Shown: positions 16,592 through 24,385 of the stretch, piece by piece
How the letters are laid out: every line of letters begins with the position of its first letter
How positions within the stretch are numbered: position 1 is the stretch's first letter
NCBI RefSeq assembly: GCF_014651015.1
Contig: NZ_BMWB01000018.1
Coordinates: 62,001-126,000 of the forward strand
DNA from: Streptomyces xantholiticus
GTDB taxonomy: Bacteria; Actinomycetota; Actinomycetes; Streptomycetales; Streptomycetaceae
DNA length: 64,000 nucleotides
Direction of reading: 5' to 3'
Notes under the pieces: generated by a model
What the model was told of the DNA's origin: nothing
The model's database searches: none
The model's input: the letters and a program-made list of their open reading frames with translations, nothing else
Translations under genes and position numbers: made by a program

Positions 16592-18031
16592 TCAGCCGTC
16601 GAGCGACGTCATCACGTGCTTGATGCGCGTGTAGTCGTCGAAGCCGTACGCCGACAGGTCCTTGCCGTAACCGGACTTCTTGAAGCCGCCGTGCGGCATC
16701 TCCGCCACCAGCGGGATGTGGGTGTTGATCCACACACATCCGAAGTCCAGGGACTTGGACATGCGCATCGCCCGCGCGTGGTCCTTCGTCCACACCGAGG
16801 ACGCCAGCGCGTACTCCACGCCGTTGGCCCACTCGAGGGCCTGCGCCTCGTCGGAGAAGGACTGGACGGTGATGACCGGGCCGAAGACCTCGTTCTGGAT
16901 GATCTCGTCGTCCTGCTTGAGGCCGGAGACGACGGTCGGGGCGTAGAAGTAGCCCTTGTCGCCGACCCGCCGGCCGCCCGCCTCGACCTTGGCGTGCGCC
17001 GGCAGCCGGTCGATGAAGCCGGTGACCTGGTCCAGCTGGCTGGCGTTGTTCAGCGGGCCGTAGAGCACGTCCTCGTCGTCCGGGGCGCCGGTCTTGGTCG
17101 CCGCCGCCGCCTTGGCGAGCGCGGACACGAACTCGTCGTGGATGGCCTCGTGCACGAGCACACGGGTCGCGGCCGTACAGTCCTGGCCGGCGTTGAAGAA
17201 GCCCGCCACCGAGATGTCCTCGACGGCCTTGTCGATGTCGGTGTCCTCGAAGACCACGACCGGCGCCTTGCCGCCGAGTTCGAGGTGGACGCGCTTGACG
17301 TCCTTGGCCGCGGAGGCCGCGACCTGGATGCCGGCGCGTACGGAGCCGGTGATGGAGGCCATCGCGGGGATCGGGTGCTCGACCATCGCGCGGCCGGTGT
17401 CGCGGTCGCCGCAGACGACGTTGAAGACGCCCTTGGGTGCGATCGCGCCGATGATCTCGGCCATCAACACGGTGGACGCGGGCGTGGTGTCCGACGGCTT
17501 CAGGACGACGGTGTTGCCCGCGGCCAGCGCCGGGGCGAACTTCCAGACGGCCATCATCATCGGGTAGTTCCACGGCGCGACCTGCGCGCAGACGCCGACC
17601 GGCTCGCGCCGGACGATGGAGGTCATGCCCTCCATGTACTCGCCGGCGGAGCGGCCCTCCAGCATGCGCGCGGCGCCCGCGAAGAAGCGGATCTGGTCCA
17701 CCATCGGCGGAATCTCTTCGGTACGGGTGAGGCCGAGCGGCTTGCCCGTGTTCTCCGACTCGGCCGCGATCAGGTCCTCCGCACGCACCTCGAACGCGTC
17801 GGCGATCTTGAGCAGCACCTTCTGGCGCTCGGCCGGCGTGGTGTCGCGCCAGGAGGGAAAGGCGGCCGCGGCAGCTTCCATGGCGGCGTCGACGTCGGCC
17901 TGGCCGGAGAGCGGCGACGTGGCGTAGACCTCTCCGGTGGCGGGGTTGACGATGTCGATCGTCCGGCCGTCGGCGGCGTCCTTGAACTCCCCGTTGATGT
18001 AGTTGCGCAGACGACGCAGCTCGGTGGTCAC
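16592..18031 (-). CDS. Aldehyde dehydrogenase, gamma-aminobutyraldehyde dehydrogenase type
   Basis: A 479-residue aldehyde dehydrogenase starting RRLRNYINGEF. It shows the cofactor region VAPWNYPMMM, LELGGKAPVVVF (general-base glutamate) and NAGQDCTAATR (catalytic cysteine). Several GTG codons are possible starts; the one at 18031 sits about eight to ten bases from AGGAGGGG, while the GTG at 18040 is too close to it. It is transcribed divergently from the Lrp-type regulator and aminotransferase genes, which supports a role in oxidising the aldehyde made by that aminotransferase from putrescine or cadaverine. Confidence 0.88.
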   Translation of the reverse strand: MTTELRRLRNYINGEFKDAADGRTIDIVNPATGEVYATSPLSGQADVDAAMEAAAAAFPSWRDTTPAERQKVLLKIADAFEVRAEDLIAAESENTGKPLGLTRTEEIPPMVDQIRFFAGAARMLEGRSAGEYMEGMTSIVRREPVGVCAQVAPWNYPMMMAVWKFAPALAAGNTVVLKPSDTTPASTVLMAEIIGAIAPKGVFNVVCGDRDTGRAMVEHPIPAMASITGSVRAGIQVAASAAKDVKRVHLELGGKAPVVVFEDTDIDKAVEDISVAGFFNAGQDCTAATRVLVHEAIHDEFVSALAKAAAATKTGAPDDEDVLYGPLNNASQLDQVTGFIDRLPAHAKVEAGGRRVGDKGYFYAPTVVSGLKQDDEIIQNEVFGPVITVQSFSDEAQALEWANGVEYALASSVWTKDHARAMRMSKSLDFGCVWINTHIPLVAEMPHGGFKKSGYGKDLSAYGFDDYTRIKHVMTSLDG

Positions 18032-18195
18032 TGTTGCCACCCCTCCTGTCTTGTCCGATGGGTGAGACACCCCACCCTAATCTCTTCGCGGAAGATTTCA
18101 ACAGCCCCACCCGCCCGCAACTTCGGATTCAGTGAGATTTGAACCCTCACACAACGAATTTCATCACCCAGGGCTTGTCAGACGGACGAGTCCCG

Positions 18196-18711
18196 GTGCA
18201 GAGTGAGGTTGTGGCCAGTCGTAGCGCAGACTCCAGGAACGGGACCGCAGGCGGTTCGTCGACCCCGACGATCGACGCGGTCTCCCTCGCGATCATCGAA
18301 CAGCTCCAGGAGGACGGTCGCCGTCCCTACGCCGCGATCGGCAAGGCCGTGGGCCTTTCCGAAGCGGCCGTGCGGCAGCGCGTCCAGAAGCTTCTCGACC
18401 AAGGCGTGATGCAGATCGTCGCCGTCACCGACCCGCTCACCGTGGGCCTGCGGCGCCAGGCGATGGTCGGCATCAAGGTCGAGGGCGACCTCGACCCCGT
18501 GGCGGACGCGCTGACGGCCATGGCCGAATGCGAGTACGTGGTGATGACCGCAGGCTCCTTCGACCTGATGGTGGAGATCGTCTGCGAGGACGACGACCAC
18601 CTGCTCGAAGTGATCAACAAACGGATCCGTGCGCTCCCCGGCGTGCGCTCCACCGAGAGCTTCGTCTACCTCAAGCTCAAGAAGCAGACCTATATGTGGG
18701 GAACCCGATAG
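18196..18711 (+). CDS. Lrp/AsnC family transcriptional regulator
   Basis: About 171 residues. An N-terminal winged helix-turn-helix (AIIEQLQEDGRRPYAAIGKA, then VGLSEAAVRQRVQKLLDQGV) is followed by a RAM/ACT-like ligand domain containing VVMTAGSFDLMVEIVCEDD. Such proteins form octamers and respond to amino acids. Position, divergent from an aldehyde dehydrogenase and overlapping the aminotransferase, suggests it controls this polyamine catabolic block. The start is uncertain: GTG at 18196 and 18211 and an ATG at 18139 are all in frame and none has a strong ribosome-binding site. Confidence 0.85.
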   Translation: MQSEVVASRSADSRNGTAGGSSTPTIDAVSLAIIEQLQEDGRRPYAAIGKAVGLSEAAVRQRVQKLLDQGVMQIVAVTDPLTVGLRRQAMVGIKVEGDLDPVADALTAMAECEYVVMTAGSFDLMVEIVCEDDDHLLEVINKRIRALPGVRSTESFVYLKLKKQTYMWGTR

Positions 18712-20075
18712 CCGTGAGCAAGGACCTCTCCAAGACCGCCTACGACCACCTGTGGATGCACTTCACCCGCATGTCGTCGTACGAGGACGCGCCCGTGCCC
18801 ACCATTGTGCGTGGTGAGGGCACCTACATCTACGACGACAAGGGCAAGCGCTACCTGGACGGCCTCGCCGGGCTGTTCGTGGTCCAGGCCGGCCACGGCA
18901 GGCACGAACTCGCGGAGACCGCCTACAAGCAGGCCCAGGAGCTCGCGTTCTTCCCCGTGTGGTCCTACGCGCACCCCAAGGCCGTCGAACTGGCCGAGCG
19001 GCTCGCACACCACGCGCCGGGCGACCTCAACAAGGTCTTCTTCACCACCGGCGGCGGCGAGGCCGTCGAGACCGCCTGGAAGCTCGCCAAGCAGTACTTC
19101 AAGCTCACGGGCAAGCCGACCAAGTACAAGGTCATCTCCCGCGCGGTCGCCTACCACGGCACCCCGCAGGGAGCCCTTTCGATCACCGGTCTGCCGAGCC
19201 TCAAGGCCCCGTTCGAGCCGCTGGTGCCCGGTGCGCACAAGGTGCCGAACACCAACATCTACCGCGCCCCGATCCACGGTGACGACCCGGAGGCCTTCGG
19301 CCGCTGGGCCGCCGACCAGATCGAGCAGCAGATCCTGTTCGAGGGCCCCGAGACCGTCGCCGCGGTCTTCCTCGAGCCGGTGCAGAACGCCGGCGGCTGC
19401 TTCCCTCCGCCGCCCGGCTACTTCCAGCGGGTCCGCGAGATCTGCGACCAGTACGACGTGCTGCTCGTCTCCGACGAGGTCATCTGCGCCTTCGGCCGCC
19501 TCGGCACGATGTTCGCCTGCGACAAGTTCGGCTACGTGCCGGACATGATCACCTGCGCAAAGGGCATGACCTCGGGCTACTCCCCGATCGGTGCGTGCAT
19601 CATCTCCGACCGCCTCGCGGAGCCGTTCTACAAGGGCGACAACACCTTCCTGCACGGCTACACCTTCGGCGGGCACCCGGTCTCCGCGGCCGTGGGCCTC
19701 GCCAACCTCGACATCTTCGAGCGTGAGGGCATCAACCAGCACGTCCTGGACAATGAGGGCAACTTCCTGTCCACGCTGCGGAAGCTGCACGACCTGCCGA
19801 TCGTCGGCGACGTGCGCGGCAACGGCTTCTTCTACGGCATCGAGCTGGTCAAGGACAAGGCCACCAAGGAGTCCTTCACCGACGAGGAGACCGAGCGCGT
19901 CCTGTACGGCTTCCTCTCCAAGGCGCTCTACGACAACGGTCTCTACTGCCGGGCCGACGACCGCGGCGACCCGGTCGTCCAGCTGGCGCCGCCGCTGATC
20001 TCCGACCAGTCGACGTTCGACGAGATCGAGCAGATCCTGCGGAACGTGCTCGCGGAGGCCTGGACGAAGCTCTGA
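18696..20075 (+). CDS. Class III aminotransferase, probable putrescine/diamine:pyruvate aminotransferase
   Basis: A 459-residue PLP enzyme. Key blocks are TTGGGEAVETAWKLAKQYF, VAYHGTPQGALSITG, VSDEVICAFGRLG (cofactor aspartate) and TCAKGMTSGYSPIGA (PLP lysine). The branch is that of omega-amino acid/polyamine:pyruvate aminotransferases (SpuC-like), which convert putrescine to 4-aminobutyraldehyde. The GTG start at 18696 overlaps the regulator gene by 16 bases, so the two are translationally linked. With the divergent aldehyde dehydrogenase this gives a transaminase route to GABA parallel to the oxidase route encoded at 4.5-11.6 kb. Confidence 0.88.
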   Translation: MGNPIAVSKDLSKTAYDHLWMHFTRMSSYEDAPVPTIVRGEGTYIYDDKGKRYLDGLAGLFVVQAGHGRHELAETAYKQAQELAFFPVWSYAHPKAVELAERLAHHAPGDLNKVFFTTGGGEAVETAWKLAKQYFKLTGKPTKYKVISRAVAYHGTPQGALSITGLPSLKAPFEPLVPGAHKVPNTNIYRAPIHGDDPEAFGRWAADQIEQQILFEGPETVAAVFLEPVQNAGGCFPPPPGYFQRVREICDQYDVLLVSDEVICAFGRLGTMFACDKFGYVPDMITCAKGMTSGYSPIGACIISDRLAEPFYKGDNTFLHGYTFGGHPVSAAVGLANLDIFEREGINQHVLDNEGNFLSTLRKLHDLPIVGDVRGNGFFYGIELVKDKATKESFTDEETERVLYGFLSKALYDNGLYCRADDRGDPVVQLAPPLISDQSTFDEIEQILRNVLAEAWTKL

Positions 20076-20104
20076 CCCGACCGCCCTCTCCGCGTACGGC
20101 CCGT

Positions 20105-20148
20105 GGCCCGGGTACCTCCATCCGAGTGGGATGGACGGTGCCCGGGCC
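20105..20148 (+). terminator. Hairpin terminator after the aminotransferase gene
   Basis: GGCCCGGGTACCTCCATCC pairs with a near-complementary arm ending GCCCGGGCC around a GAGTG loop, about 30 bases past the stop codon; one or two mismatches are present in the middle of the stem. Confidence 0.65.
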
Positions 20149-20217
20149 GCGTGCTTCCCCGGCAGCCCGGCAGTGACTCCTTAGCGTGCCCAGTGACCCA
20201 TCGGCCCTGTCTTCGTT

Positions 20218-20249
20218 CCCCCGTACGGGGGGCCGGAAATCTGATCAGA
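20218..20249 (+). promoter_or_regulatory. Two adjacent palindromes upstream of the ABC exporter genes
   Basis: A perfect 14-base palindrome CCCCCGTACGGGGG (20218-20231) and a perfect 10-base palindrome TCTGATCAGA (20240-20249) lie 15-47 bases before the ATPase start codon. They are candidate operators. No regulator is encoded next to them. Confidence 0.4.
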
Positions 20250-20264
20250 ACCGAGGTGTACGTC

Positions 20265-20993
20265 ATGGTGACTCCGCCCGACAACGATGTGATCTGGGCT
20301 CGCTCCCTGCACCACGCCCACCGCGGCTCCCCGGCCCTCGTCGGCGTGTCGCTGGGCGTGCGGGAGGGCGAGATCCTCGCCGTGCACGGTGCGCGCGGCA
20401 GCGGAAAGACCACACTGCTGCAGTGCCTGTCCGGCCGGCTCGTCGCACAGCAGGGCGAGGTGTGGTTCAACAGTGCCCCCGTGCACACCATGTCCGCGAT
20501 GGCACGCGAGCGGCTGCGGCGCGACCGGTTCGGCTGGATCGACCCCGAGCCGACGCTCGTGCCGGAGCTCAGTGCCTGGGAGAACGCGGCCCTGCCGCTG
20601 CTGCTCGCGGGCGTGTCCCGCCGGACCGCGAAGCCCACGGCGCTGGAGTGGATGGAGCGGCTGGACATCGGCACCTGCGCGAACAAGCGCCCCTGCACGC
20701 TGGTCCGTGCCGAACAGCAGCGCGTCGCCGTCGCGCGGGCACTGGTCACCACGCCGTCCGTGCTCTTCGCGGACGAGCCGACGGCGTCGCTGCACAGCAG
20801 GGACCGGGCGCACGTACTGCGTACGCTGGCCGCCGCCGTCCGCTCGCACCGGATCACCATGGTGCTCGCCACGCACGACCCGGACGTCGCGGCGCTCGCC
20901 GACCGTACGATCACGATCGCCGACGGGCGGCGCGTGGCCTTCCCTGCGGCCACCGACGCGGAAGGCCGGGCCGCGTGCTCGCTCTCCGTCTAG
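20265..20993 (+). CDS. ABC transporter ATP-binding protein with degenerate signature motif
   Basis: A 242-residue ATPase of the LolD/MacB-like branch. Walker A is GARGSGKTT, Walker B is VLFADEPTASLHS, and the switch histidine lies in LATHDPD. The signature motif is not LSGGQ but LVRAEQQR, so the second half of the ATP site is atypical. The start ATG at 20265 lacks a canonical ribosome-binding site; the in-frame region upstream carries no ABC-like sequence. It overlaps the following membrane protein gene by 19 bases, so both probably form one exporter or FtsEX/Lol-like complex of unknown substrate. Confidence 0.85.
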   Translation: MVTPPDNDVIWARSLHHAHRGSPALVGVSLGVREGEILAVHGARGSGKTTLLQCLSGRLVAQQGEVWFNSAPVHTMSAMARERLRRDRFGWIDPEPTLVPELSAWENAALPLLLAGVSRRTAKPTALEWMERLDIGTCANKRPCTLVRAEQQRVAVARALVTTPSVLFADEPTASLHSRDRAHVLRTLAAAVRSHRITMVLATHDPDVAALADRTITIADGRRVAFPAATDAEGRAACSLSV

Positions 20994-22084
20994 CCCGCGG
21001 GGCTCGTCTGCTGGTACTGCTCCGCCGCCTGATGGTGGCGGCGGCATCGGCGTGTGTCGGCTTCCTGCTGCTGTGCACGCTGATGTACGCGCTGTCGCAC
21101 CCCGAGGACTCGGCCGCCGTGGTGCGCCTGCTGTGGTGCGGGCTGCCGCTCGCCTCGACGGTGTACCTCGCGGTGGCCGTGGCCCGTGCGGACCCCGGGA
21201 CCCGGCCGCGACCTGGACTCTTCGCCGTCGGGCTCGGACCCTTCCGTCTCAGCGCGCTCGCCGCGGCGTCCACCGCGCTGACCTGCACGCTCGGCAGCAT
21301 GGTCGCGCTCCTGTTCTTCCTCCATCTACGGGGCGATCTGTCGGGGCTGCCGTTCGACGGGGCCGCCGCCGGGATGCTCGCGGCGGAGCAACCGCTGCCG
21401 CTGCCCGCCGCGCTCACGCTGCTGGCGCTCGTCCCGCTCCTCGCCACCGTGGCGACCGCGGTGGTCCTGCGGCCGCGGGCGGCGGCGCCCGACGCCGAGG
21501 AGCCTTCCGGCACCCCGGGCGGGCTGCCGTGGGGCGTCGCACTCGTCGCACTCGGCCTGGCCGTCGAGACGTACACGAGCGACGGCCGCCCCGACGACCG
21601 GCCGGCCGGCGTGCTGGCGGGCTGGGCCCTCACAGCACTCGGCCTCTGGCTCGCGGGCCCGGGCGTCACCCATCTGTGCGGACGCCTCCTCCAGTCGCTC
21701 CGGCCGGGCGCGACCCGCCTGCTGGCCGGCCGCATCCTCATGGCGGAGTCCCGGCGCCTCGGCCCCCCGCTCGGCGTGATGTGCGCGGTGGCCTCCGGTG
21801 CGGTCACGGCGACAGCCGCGTACGGCTCAGCCCTCCAGCCCTGGGGCCCGCTGACGACCCTCGGCGCGACGCTCGTCGTCGTCTGCACCGCGACGACGCT
21901 GCTGACGGCGGCGATCGAGGTCAGACAGGGCCGCTCCGAGGCGACGACTGCGCTGCGGATCGTGGGCGCCCCGGCAACGATCCTGCGCCAGGCGGCGGCG
22001 CTGCGTGCGGGCGTCCTCGTCATGGTCTTCGTCCCCCTGACCCTCACCGTGGGCGCGCTGGCTGCCGCCCCACTGACCCGCTGA
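20975..22084 (+). CDS. Membrane subunit of the ABC system
   Basis: A 369-residue integral membrane protein with about eight hydrophobic segments, beginning at a GTG inside the ATPase gene. Residues such as ILMAESRRLGPPLGVM and a late ALRIVGAPATILRQAAALRAG resemble the FtsX-like permease arrangement, in which the latter segment contacts the ATPase. Partner choice rests on overlap with the ATPase gene. Substrate unknown. Confidence 0.78.
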   Translation: MLALRLARGARLLVLLRRLMVAAASACVGFLLLCTLMYALSHPEDSAAVVRLLWCGLPLASTVYLAVAVARADPGTRPRPGLFAVGLGPFRLSALAAASTALTCTLGSMVALLFFLHLRGDLSGLPFDGAAAGMLAAEQPLPLPAALTLLALVPLLATVATAVVLRPRAAAPDAEEPSGTPGGLPWGVALVALGLAVETYTSDGRPDDRPAGVLAGWALTALGLWLAGPGVTHLCGRLLQSLRPGATRLLAGRILMAESRRLGPPLGVMCAVASGAVTATAAYGSALQPWGPLTTLGATLVVVCTATTLLTAAIEVRQGRSEATTALRIVGAPATILRQAAALRAGVLVMVFVPLTLTVGALAAAPLTR

Positions 22085-22228
22085 ACCGTTTCGCCGGGCC
22101 CCATGTCCCATGGGGGGCTTCGAAACCCGCGCCGCCGGCTGGCAACCCAAGGCCCGCCGGCGATCGAGGGGCGGGGCCCTTGGGGGCGAGGTGGGGGGGA
22201 GGAACCCGCCGCGGCCTATCGTGGGCGC

Positions 22229-23353
22229 ATGACGGCCACCCCGCACGACCGCGAGATCGAGTCCATCGAAGAGTTCGACCAGGTCGTCGCCCACGGCTCA
22301 CTCGTCGGGTACCGCCTGCAGTCCCTCGACCTGACGGCCCGCACCTCCGAGCTGCTTCGCGTTGACGCGACCGCCGCCGTGTTCCTCGGGTGCCTGATGG
22401 AGCCCGACGCCGCCGCCAAGATCCGCGCGGACGGCGCACTCGTCCTCCCGCCCGTACCCGACCTGCCGTTCGACCCGTACCGCGGCCGGCTCTACTCCCC
22501 CGACGACCTGTTCGCAGGCCTCGCGGACAGCGGCGGCTACGAGACGACGCCCGACGCGCGCGCCCACGCCTGGTTCCAGCGGACGAAGGCAGACGGCGAC
22601 ATCTACGCCTCGATGCTCCGTGCCGTCCACGACGACTCGATCTCCGACGCGCTCGACGAACTCCTCGTCGGCAAGCAGGTCGTGGGCGTCATGGGCGGGC
22701 ACGCGATGGGCCGCGGCACCGACGCGTACGCCGGCGCCGCACGGCTCGGCCGCGAGCTGTCCCGTGCCGGGTTCACCGTCGCCACCGGCGGCGGGCCCGG
22801 CGCCATGGAGGCCGCCAACCTCGGGGCGTACGCCGCACCGCACCCGGACGGGATGCTGGACGACGCGCTGCTGCTGCTCGCCAAGGCCCCCTCGTTCATG
22901 CCGTCGGTCACGGACTGGGCGGAGGCCGCGTTCGAGGTGCGCCACCGCTGGCCGCAGGGCGGGGACTCGGTCGGGATCCCGACGTGGTTCTACGGTCACG
23001 AGCCGCCGAACGCCTTCGCGGACCACATCGCCAAGTACTTCGCCAACGCCACCCGCGAGGACGGCCTGCTGGCCCGTTCCACCGCGGGTGTGATCTTCCT
23101 GCCGGGCGCCGCCGGCACCCTGCAGGAGGTCTTCGACAACGCCACCCCGAACTACTACGAGTCCCGCGGCGAACCAACCCCCATGGTGCTGGTCAACCGG
23201 TCGCACTGGACGGACCACCTCCCCGCCTGGCCGCTGCTCCGGTCGCTCGCGCGCGGCCGGTCGATGGAGTCACGCATCGCCCTCGTCGACTCGGTCGAGG
23301 AAGCTCCGGCCGCCCTGAAGCGTCTGCTCGCGGCGACGCCGGACGCCCTTTAG
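22229..23353 (+). CDS. LOG family (lysine-decarboxylase-like) nucleotide hydrolase
   Basis: A 374-residue protein. A Rossmann-like LOG domain spans about residues 150-340, with VMGGHAMGRG, ATGGGPGAMEAANLGAY and PGAAGTLQEVF. The last corresponds to the PGGxGTxxE motif, with one glycine replaced by alanine. LOG proteins release free cytokinin-type bases from nucleoside monophosphates, and bacterial members can hydrolyse AMP or other nucleotides. The extra about 150 N-terminal residues mark the long subfamily. A TATCGT -10-like hexamer ends six bases before the ATG, so the mRNA may be leaderless. Its 3' end overlaps the convergent thiamine ATPase gene by 84 bases. Confidence 0.82.
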   Translation: MTATPHDREIESIEEFDQVVAHGSLVGYRLQSLDLTARTSELLRVDATAAVFLGCLMEPDAAAKIRADGALVLPPVPDLPFDPYRGRLYSPDDLFAGLADSGGYETTPDARAHAWFQRTKADGDIYASMLRAVHDDSISDALDELLVGKQVVGVMGGHAMGRGTDAYAGAARLGRELSRAGFTVATGGGPGAMEAANLGAYAAPHPDGMLDDALLLLAKAPSFMPSVTDWAEAAFEVRHRWPQGGDSVGIPTWFYGHEPPNAFADHIAKYFANATREDGLLARSTAGVIFLPGAAGTLQEVFDNATPNYYESRGEPTPMVLVNRSHWTDHLPAWPLLRSLARGRSMESRIALVDSVEEAPAALKRLLAATPDAL

Positions 23354-24385
23354 ACCCTCGTCCGGCCCGAGGACCACGACCTCGTCCGCGGCGAACACCA
23401 CGCCCACCGAGGCGCCCTCCTCCGGTGCCTGGGCCAAGGAGCACTCCGCCTCCAACTCGGGGCCGTCGTCCGGTCGCAGCCGTACGGCGACGTGGGTCCC
23501 GCGGAAGGTACGGGACTCGACGGTGCAGCGCAGGCCCTGCGAGGGGTCGGTGATCCGTACCCCGTCGGGCCGTACGAGCAGCGTCCGCGCGCCCTGCGGC
23601 GAGCCGTCCGGCACGGGGAGCTTGCCCCAGACCGTGTCGGCGGCCGCGCCGCCGACCGTCGCGGCCACCACGTTCTCGAAGCCGAGGAAGCGTGCGACGA
23701 ATGGAGACGCGGGCCGCTGCCAGACCTCCAGCGGCGTCCCCGCCTGCGCGATTCGGCCGTCCCGCATGACGACGACGCGGTCGGCGAGGGCGAAGGCCTC
23801 ACCCTGGTCGTGGGTGACTGCGAGCACCGTCGTACCCAGTCGGCCGAACAGACCGCGCAGTTCGACGACGAGCCGCTCCCGCAGCCCGCGGTCCAGCTGC
23901 CCGAGCGGCTCGTCGAGCATCAGCAGCCTCGGCTCCGGCGCCAGCGCCCGCGCCAGGGCGACCCGCTGCTGCTCGCCGCCGGACAGCGCCGCGACGGACC
24001 GCTTCTGCGCCCCGGGCAGCCCCACGAGCCTCAGCAACTCGTCGGTCCGGCGCGCCTGTTCACCGCGTTCCGCGCCGCGCATCCGCAGGCCGAACGCGAC
24101 ATTGCCGCCGACGTCACGCTGAGGGAAGAGCTGGTGGTCCTGGAACATCAGCCCCACCCCGCGCCGGTGCACCGGCACCCCCGCCTGGTCGGCACCGCCG
24201 AGCAGGACCCGCCCCGCGTCGACGGCCTGGAGCCCGGCAACCGCCCGCAGCAGCGTCGACTTGCCGCTGCCGCTCGGTCCGAGCAGGCACACGATCTCGT
24301 GCTCGGCGACCTGGAGGTCCACCGTGTCGAGCGCGGTCCGCGGCCCGAACCGTACGGTCACGCCCCGAAGTTCGAGCAGCGTCAT
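23270..24385 (-). CDS. Thiamine ABC transporter ATP-binding protein
   Basis: A 371-residue ABC ATPase: Walker A GPSGSGKST, signature LSGGEQQR, Walker B LLMLDEPLGQLD, and a C-terminal TOBE-like domain. The last about 30 residues (EGLKGVRRRREQTLQGG and on) lie within the convergent LOG gene and look like read-through past an ancestral stop. It starts at the end of the permease gene and belongs to the riboswitch-controlled thiamine import operon. Confidence 0.85.
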   Translation of the reverse strand: MTLLELRGVTVRFGPRTALDTVDLQVAEHEIVCLLGPSGSGKSTLLRAVAGLQAVDAGRVLLGGADQAGVPVHRRGVGLMFQDHQLFPQRDVGGNVAFGLRMRGAERGEQARRTDELLRLVGLPGAQKRSVAALSGGEQQRVALARALAPEPRLLMLDEPLGQLDRGLRERLVVELRGLFGRLGTTVLAVTHDQGEAFALADRVVVMRDGRIAQAGTPLEVWQRPASPFVARFLGFENVVAATVGGAAADTVWGKLPVPDGSPQGARTLLVRPDGVRITDPSQGLRCTVESRTFRGTHVAVRLRPDDGPELEAECSLAQAPEEGASVGVVFAADEVVVLGPDEGLKGVRRRREQTLQGGRSFLDRVDEGDA

